The notes beneath the pieces were generated by a model, which did no database searches, had not been told where the DNA came from, and was given only the letters and a program-made list of their open reading frames with translations. From Oscillospiraceae bacterium (lineage in GTDB: Bacteria > Bacillota > Clostridia > Oscillospirales > Ruminococcaceae): a stretch of DNA of 17,803 nucleotides. The stretch spans positions 1 through 17,803 of the forward strand of contig JAGALG010000241.1 in NCBI GenBank assembly GCA_017848075.1, given 5' to 3'. Position numbers and translations under genes: made by a program. Shown here one piece after another: positions 13,509 through 17,803 of this stretch. Each line of letters starts with the position of its first letter. Position 1 is the stretch's first letter.

Positions 13509-14684
13509 ATGCGCAGAGTATATTTGGACAATGGCAGTACCTCTTTCCCGAAGGCTCCGGGCGTCAGCGACGCAGTTAAATTCTTTATGGATGAAGTGGG
13601 CGCCAATGTAAACCGCGGCGGCTACGAATCTGCTTATTCCGCAGAGGATGTGATCATGGAGACCCGTGAAATGCTGAAAAAGCTGTTCCACTTCCCTGCA
13701 AAAACAAGAAATGTCATTTTCACACCAAACATCACATATTCTCTCAACTATATTATTAAAGGTTGGCTGAAACCGGGCGATCATGTGCTGGTCAGCTCTA
13801 TGGAGCATAATGCGATGATGCGTCCAATCGTGCAGATGGCTGCACAGGGCATCACCTTTGACCGTATTCCTTGCGATCGCAACGGTGAAATGCTTGTGGA
13901 AAAAATCGAGGAGCTGATCCGTCCGGAGACCAAAGGTATCCTGACCCTTCACGGCTCCAATATCTGCGGCTCCATTATGCCGCTGGAAGAAATCGGTCAG
14001 ATCTGCAAAAAGCACAATATCAAGTTTGTTGTGGATGCGGCGCAGACAGCAGGTGTATTCCCGATCGATATGGAGAAAATGAATATTGATATTCTGGCCT
14101 TCACCGGACACAAGAGCTTGCTGGGCCCACAGGGTATTGGCGGCTTCCTGATCTCTGACGAAATGGCAAAAGTGGTTGATCCGCTGATCACCGGCGGTAC
14201 TGGTTCTGTTTCCGACTCGGAGATCCAGCCGGAATTCCTGCCGGACAAGTATGAATCCGGTACACCAAACATCCCGGCAATCTACGGTCTCCATGCCTCT
14301 TTGAAATATATTATGGAAAAAGGTATCGATTCCATCCGGGAAGAAGAAATGAAGCTGGCCGGTGCATTCATGGAAAAAATGAACGAGCTGGAAGGCGTCC
14401 GCATTGTTGGACCAAATCGTGTGGAAAACCGCTCTCCGGTTGTTTCTCTGGACTTTGCTGACCGGGATAACGCCGAAGTAGCTTTCATTTTGGACAGCGA
14501 GTATGGTATTGCTACCCGTACCGGTCTCCATTGCGCACCAAATGCTCATAAAACTTTGGACACTTACCCACAGGGAACAGTTCGCTTCGCCTTTGGTCAT
14601 TTTAACACCATGGAAGAAGTTCTGTATGCGGCAAATGCCGTAAAAGAAGTTCTGTTGTCCAATCATATGGAAAACGAACTTTAG
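13509..14684 (+). CDS. Class V aminotransferase, cysteine desulfurase/selenocysteine lyase family
   Basis: This 391-residue PLP enzyme should release sulfur from cysteine or selenium from selenocysteine and hand it to a carrier. The N terminus is VYLDNGSTSFPKAP. The PLP-binding region contains D176 in VVDAAQT and the Schiff-base lysine K202 in FTGHKSLLGP. The active-site cysteine is C342 in TRTGLHCAP. The shortened N terminus and overall sequence recall the NifS-like subfamily found next to selD and other selenium genes in Firmicutes, distinct from IscS and SufS. AAGGTGA lies 6 nt before the ATG. It is divergent from yedE and just upstream of grdX, so a role in feeding selenium to SelD for the selenoprotein reductase is the best inference. 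Specificity for cysteine versus selenocysteine cannot be read. Confidence 0.92.
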   Translation: MRRVYLDNGSTSFPKAPGVSDAVKFFMDEVGANVNRGGYESAYSAEDVIMETREMLKKLFHFPAKTRNVIFTPNITYSLNYIIKGWLKPGDHVLVSSMEHNAMMRPIVQMAAQGITFDRIPCDRNGEMLVEKIEELIRPETKGILTLHGSNICGSIMPLEEIGQICKKHNIKFVVDAAQTAGVFPIDMEKMNIDILAFTGHKSLLGPQGIGGFLISDEMAKVVDPLITGGTGSVSDSEIQPEFLPDKYESGTPNIPAIYGLHASLKYIMEKGIDSIREEEMKLAGAFMEKMNELEGVRIVGPNRVENRSPVVSLDFADRDNAEVAFILDSEYGIATRTGLHCAPNAHKTLDTYPQGTVRFAFGHFNTMEEVLYAANAVKEVLLSNHMENEL

Positions 14685-14870
14685 TATTTGTTTTTTCGAT
14701 ATAAAATACTGGGTAAAGATGTGCATAAGTAAATGGAATAATTCCCTTTTTTCGTGAAAACAAGCCAAAAAAACAGCTCAAAAATGGTGATTTCAGGCGG
14801 CTTCTTTATGAAATGTGCACTTTGCCTAAAAATATAGCGTTAAAAAGCACACAATAGTTATTTTACCCTC
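14685..14870 (+). other. Intergenic region with weak terminator and imperfect stems
   Basis: After the aminotransferase stop there is a weak terminator-like site, GGAA-TAA-TTCC followed by C and six T (14735-14752). AAGCC (14762-14766) and GGCTT (14799-14803) can pair around a 32-nt loop. I looked for a glycine riboswitch or T-box here and saw none of their conserved blocks. No gene is supported. Confidence 0.35.
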
Positions 14871-14899
14871 TTGCAAAGTATTGAAAAGTTCGATATAAT
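14871..14899 (+). promoter_or_regulatory. Promoter of the grdX-grdE-grdB operon
   Basis: TTGCAA (14871-14876) and a perfect TATAAT (14894-14899) are separated by exactly 17 nt. Transcription should start near 14906, giving a leader of about 90 nt before the grdX ATG at 14996. No other promoter is visible before grdE or grdB, so this one should drive the whole operon. Confidence 0.8.
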
Positions 14900-14995
14900 A
14901 AGGTCAAAAGATTGGTTTTATCTATCGAAAGATTTAATGAGAAACGCAAAACGGATAGAATCGATCAATTTAAGCATGTAATGGAGAAGATACCA

Positions 14996-15379
14996 ATGGC
15001 ACTGGAATTCATCGTAATCACCAACAATCCGCTGGTGCAGGAAAAATTTGCAGATGAGCTGAATGTGGATTACGAAGATATCCCATTCCGCGATGTGCTC
15101 TGCAAAGTGCGCGACCTGATCCATAAAGGTCACCGCCTGCTGACCCATCCGCTGAGTGGCAGCGTAAAACCACATGAAACTCCATACAAATCCGTTCTTG
15201 TAACAACCAAGCCATCCCAGATGGATCTCGGCGAGGTTTCCATCATCGAGAACGCGATCATCACCGCAGACAAGTTCGCTGAGAAATTCCCCAATATGCC
15301 ACAGAGCGTAAAGGAAGACTTCCAGCTGATCGACTGCACACTGATCACAAGCGGCATCGACGCTGTGCTCAGAAGATAA
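14996..15379 (+). CDS. grdX: GrdX family protein
   Basis: This 127-residue protein matches GrdX, a small conserved protein of unknown function encoded at the front of glycine-reductase-type operons. Recognisable blocks are FIVITNNPLV near the start, VRDLIHKGHRLLTHPLSGSV in the middle, and the C-terminal LITSGIDAVL. I chose the ATG at 14996, preceded by GGAG 9 nt upstream; in-frame starts at 14912 (TTG) and 14981 (ATG) would add residues that do not resemble the family, and the first is too close to the start of transcription. It is first in the operon, 70 nt before the grdE-type gene. Confidence 0.92.
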   Translation: MALEFIVITNNPLVQEKFADELNVDYEDIPFRDVLCKVRDLIHKGHRLLTHPLSGSVKPHETPYKSVLVTTKPSQMDLGEVSIIENAIITADKFAEKFPNMPQSVKEDFQLIDCTLITSGIDAVLRR

Positions 15380-15449
15380 GTTACGGCTTAATTGAATCTT
15401 CGGATTTGATTTAGATTAGAAAGGGTAAATAATTAAGGAGGTGTCCACT

Positions 15450-16733
15450 TTGAAACTGGAACTCGGTAATATCATTATCAATGACATTCAGTTTACAAAT
15501 GAAGGATCAAAAGTTGAAAACGGCGTGCTGACTGTAAACCCAGAACAGATCAAATCTCTGGTACTGGAAGACAGCAACATCGAATCTTGTGAAGTATTCA
15601 TCGCTCGTCCAGGTGAATCCGTTCGTATTACCCCTGTTAAAGACGTAATCGAACCACGAGTAAAAGTTGAAGGCCCTGGCGGTATCTTCCCAGGCTGGAT
15701 CGCAAAAGTTGACACTGTAGGCTCCGGCAGAACCAATGTTCTGAAAGGCTGTGCAGTTGTTACCACTGGTAAAATCGTAGGCTTCCAGGAAGGTATCATC
15801 GATATGACCGGTCCTGGCGCAGACTACACCCCATTCTCCAAAACCTACAACCTGGTTGTTAAAATGGAACCAGTTGAAGGTCTGAAACAGCATGACCACG
15901 AGTACGCTCTGCGTATCGCTGGCTTCAAAGTTGCTTGCTTCCTGGGCGAACTGGGCCGCGCAGTAACTCCAGATGAAGTTGAAACCTTCGAGTTCGACAC
16001 CATCACTGAAGGCGCTAAAAAATACCCAGAACTGCCACGCGTTGCTTATGTTCAGATGCTCCAGTCTCAGGGTCTGCTGCACGACACCTATGTTTACGGT
16101 GTAGATGCTAAGAGAACTCTGACCACCATCATCAACCCACTGGAAACCATGGACGGCGCAATCGTATCCGGTAACTGCGTATCTTCCTGCGACAAAAACC
16201 CAACTTATGTTCACCTGAACAACAAAGTTATCCGCGAACTGTTCAAACAGCATGGTAAAACCCTGAACTTCGTTGGCCACATCATCACCAACGAAAACGT
16301 ATACCTGGCTGATAAAGAAAGATCTTCCAACTGGTCCGCTAAACTGGCTGAGTACCTCGGCTGCGACGGCGTTATCATTTCTCAGGAAGGCTTCGGTAAC
16401 CCAGATACCGACCTGATCATGAACACCAAGAAGATCGAAGCAAAAGGCATCAAAACCGTTATCATCACCGACGAATACGCTGGTCGTGACGGTAAATCCC
16501 AGTCTCTGGCTGACGCTGACCCATCTGCTAACGCAGTAGTAACCGGCGGTAACGCTAACCAGGTTATCGTTCTGCCTCCAATGGAAACCGTTTACGGTCA
16601 CCTGCACTTTGTAGACACCATCGCTGGTGGTTCTGCAAACAACATCGACGCTCACGGTAACATCACCGTTGAGATCCAGGCTATCACCGGTGCTACCAAC
16701 GAAACCGGCTTCCATAACCTGTCTGCTCGCTAA
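15450..16733 (+). CDS. grdE: Glycine/sarcosine/betaine reductase component B, proprotein subunit (GrdE type)
   Basis: This 427-residue protein begins MKLELGNIIINDIQF and matches GrdE/GrdG/GrdI, the substrate-binding proprotein of selenoprotein B in Stickland reductases. Family members are cut at an internal cysteine to give two subunits, the new N terminus becoming a carbonyl (pyruvoyl-type) group that binds the amine as a Schiff base. The candidate is C243 in SGNCVSSC, close to the known site near residue 242. The TTG start at 15450 has AAGGAGG 8 nt upstream; the GTG at 15441 overlaps that site and is rejected. Codon use is strongly biased, with TTA, CTA and TCA nearly absent, as expected for an abundant enzyme. 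Because grdA does not follow directly, the substrate (glycine, sarcosine or betaine) is open. Confidence 0.93.
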   Translation: MKLELGNIIINDIQFTNEGSKVENGVLTVNPEQIKSLVLEDSNIESCEVFIARPGESVRITPVKDVIEPRVKVEGPGGIFPGWIAKVDTVGSGRTNVLKGCAVVTTGKIVGFQEGIIDMTGPGADYTPFSKTYNLVVKMEPVEGLKQHDHEYALRIAGFKVACFLGELGRAVTPDEVETFEFDTITEGAKKYPELPRVAYVQMLQSQGLLHDTYVYGVDAKRTLTTIINPLETMDGAIVSGNCVSSCDKNPTYVHLNNKVIRELFKQHGKTLNFVGHIITNENVYLADKERSSNWSAKLAEYLGCDGVIISQEGFGNPDTDLIMNTKKIEAKGIKTVIITDEYAGRDGKSQSLADADPSANAVVTGGNANQVIVLPPMETVYGHLHFVDTIAGGSANNIDAHGNITVEIQAITGATNETGFHNLSAR

Positions 16734-16762
16734 GAGAATCTAATAGAAGGGAGATACACATC

Positions 16763-17803
16763 ATGAGCAAAATTAAAGTTGTTCACTACATCAACCAGTT
16801 CTACGCTGGTATCGGTGGTGAAGAAAAAGCTGATATTGCACCAGAACTGCGTGAAGGCGTTGTAGGCCCAGGTATGGCTTTCAACCAGGCTTTCAAAGAC
16901 GAAGCAGAAATCACCCACACTATCGTTTGCGGTGACTCCTACTTCGGTGAAAACATCGACAAAGCATCTGCAGAAATCATGGAAATGGTTAAATCCACTG
17001 GCGCTGACATGTTCATCGCTGGCCCTGCATTCAACGCTGGTCGTTACGGCGTAGCTTGCGGTACCATCGCAACTGCAGTTAAAAACACTCTGGGTATCCC
17101 AGTTCTGACTGGTATGTACATCGAAAACCCAGGTGCTGATATGTACAAAACTCAGATCTACATCGTAGCTACCAAAGACTCCGCTACCGGTATGAGAGGC
17201 GCAGTTAAAACCATGGCTGCTCTGGCTCTCAAACTGGCTAAAGGCGAAAAAATCGAAGCTTCCTGCGTTGAAGGTTACATGCCAAACGGCGTTCGTGTAA
17301 ACCTGTTCGAGAAAGAATGCGGTGCAGTTCGTGCAGTTAAAATGCTGATCGCTAAACTGAACGACAAACCATTCGTTACCGAATTCCCAATGCCTGACTT
17401 CGACCGTGTAGATCCAAACCCAGCTATCCTGGATATGTCCAAAGCTACTGTAGCTCTGTGCACCTCCGGTGGTTCTGTTCCAAAGGGCAACCCAGACAGA
17501 ATCGAGTCCTCTTCCGCTTCTAAATACGGCGAATACGACATTACCGGTGTTATGTCCCTGGACGGCGACCATTGGGAAACCGCTCACGGTGGTTACGACC
17601 CAGTTTACATCAACGAAGATGGTAACCGTTGTCTGCCAGTAGACATTCTGCGTGAGATGGAAGCATCCGGCAGAATCGGCAAACTCCACAACAAATTCTA
17701 CTCCACCGTTGGTAACGGTACCGCTGTTAAGTCTTCCAAGGCTTTCGCTGCTGAGTACGCTCAGAAGTTCGTCGCAGCCGGTGTTGACGCCGTTATCATG
17801 ACC
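16763..17803 (+). CDS. grdB: Glycine/sarcosine/betaine reductase component B selenoprotein subunit (GrdB type), 3' end cut off
   Basis: The visible 347 residues match GrdB/GrdF/GrdH, the selenoprotein that takes the substrate carbon as a Se-carboxymethyl group and passes it to selenoprotein A. Recognisable blocks are HYINQFYAGIGGEEKAD, VGPGMAFNQAF, AGPAFNAGRYG, TSGGSVPKGNPDRIESSSAS, and YSTVGNGTAV near the end. Family members are about 436 residues with selenocysteine at about residue 350 in a TSTUGTC context. The window ends at VIMT (residue 347), so that UGA is expected at about 17811-17813, just outside. There is no internal stop before the edge. The ATG has GGGAG 9 nt upstream and lies 29 nt after the grdE-type stop. 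Whether it carries Sec or Cys cannot be seen here. Confidence 0.94.
   Translation, partial: MSKIKVVHYINQFYAGIGGEEKADIAPELREGVVGPGMAFNQAFKDEAEITHTIVCGDSYFGENIDKASAEIMEMVKSTGADMFIAGPAFNAGRYGVACGTIATAVKNTLGIPVLTGMYIENPGADMYKTQIYIVATKDSATGMRGAVKTMAALALKLAKGEKIEASCVEGYMPNGVRVNLFEKECGAVRAVKMLIAKLNDKPFVTEFPMPDFDRVDPNPAILDMSKATVALCTSGGSVPKGNPDRIESSSASKYGEYDITGVMSLDGDHWETAHGGYDPVYINEDGNRCLPVDILREMEASGRIGKLHNKFYSTVGNGTAVKSSKAFAAEYAQKFVAAGVDAVIMT

Noticed and set aside
14685..14995. Glycine riboswitch or T-box leader before grdX
   Set aside because: I looked for the conserved glycine aptamer blocks and a T-box with terminator/antiterminator and found neither; only a weak terminator, an imperfect stem and the promoter are visible.
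15441..15449. GTG at 15441 as the grdE-type start
   Set aside because: The GTG is part of the AAGGAGGTG ribosome-binding site itself; the TTG at 15450 has the proper 8-nt spacing and gives the family N terminus.
15507..16715. A 402-codon minus-strand open frame opposite the grdE-type gene (similar ones lie opposite grdB, yedE, the helicase, galE and the aminotransferase)
   Set aside because: Same codon-bias effect; the sense proteins are recognised along their full length.
11574..17803. In-frame UGA selenocysteine codons in visible genes, or a selenocysteine tRNA
   Set aside because: All visible frames in the selenium region run uninterrupted with cysteine at the key places, and I saw no tRNA-like cloverleaf; the only expected Sec codon is beyond the right edge.

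Overview
This window looks like chromosomal DNA from an anaerobic, moderate-GC Firmicute of the class Clostridia. The evidence is AGGAGG-type ribosome-binding sites, frequent TTG and GTG starts, sigma-A-like promoters with 17-nt spacers, T-tailed terminators, and genes for Stickland-type amino-acid reduction with selenium handling. I would not name a genus from this alone.

Layout, left to right. Bases 1-1754 hold a minus-strand sodium:alanine/glycine symporter with its promoter, a pair of direct repeats upstream, and a run of four TTTACA boxes at exact 11-bp spacing. Bases 1755-5332 are a tight minus-strand operon, MATE transporter - cardiolipin synthase - YjjG-type HAD phosphatase. galE (5414-6421) and a small membrane protein gene (6489-6701) follow on the minus strand with their own promoters. 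A highly structured intergenic segment (6736-6857) precedes a two-gene plus-strand operon of small membrane-anchored proteins (6939-7508). Then come two minus-strand genes, an F420 ligase-like protein of unknown role and a low-molecular-weight tyrosine phosphatase. A plus-strand DEAD-box RNA helicase follows, whose leader carries a terminator.

From 11574 to the right edge the window is a selenium and glycine-reductase-type region. The minus strand carries yedE (putative selenium/sulfur-compound membrane transporter), a TusA/YedF-like carrier and a DUF3343 Se/S carrier-like protein. Divergent from them is a class V aminotransferase (cysteine desulfurase/selenocysteine lyase family). Behind a strong promoter follow grdX, a grdE-type proprotein gene and a grdB-type selenoprotein B gene. 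The last gene runs off the window after 347 codons. From family knowledge the selenocysteine UGA is expected only three codons later. The inferred logic is that selenium is imported or mobilised by the YedE/TusA/DUF3343/NifS-like set and used to make the selenoprotein reductase encoded alongside. selD, selA, selB, grdA, grdC, grdD and the thioredoxin genes are not in the window.

The families themselves are known. The least explained items are regulatory: a perfect 9-bp inverted repeat bracketing a promoter just before the DUF3343 gene, another 9-bp inverted repeat upstream of yedE, the 11-bp-phased TTTACA array, the 22-bp-spaced repeats beside the symporter promoter, and the nested repeats at 6736-6857.
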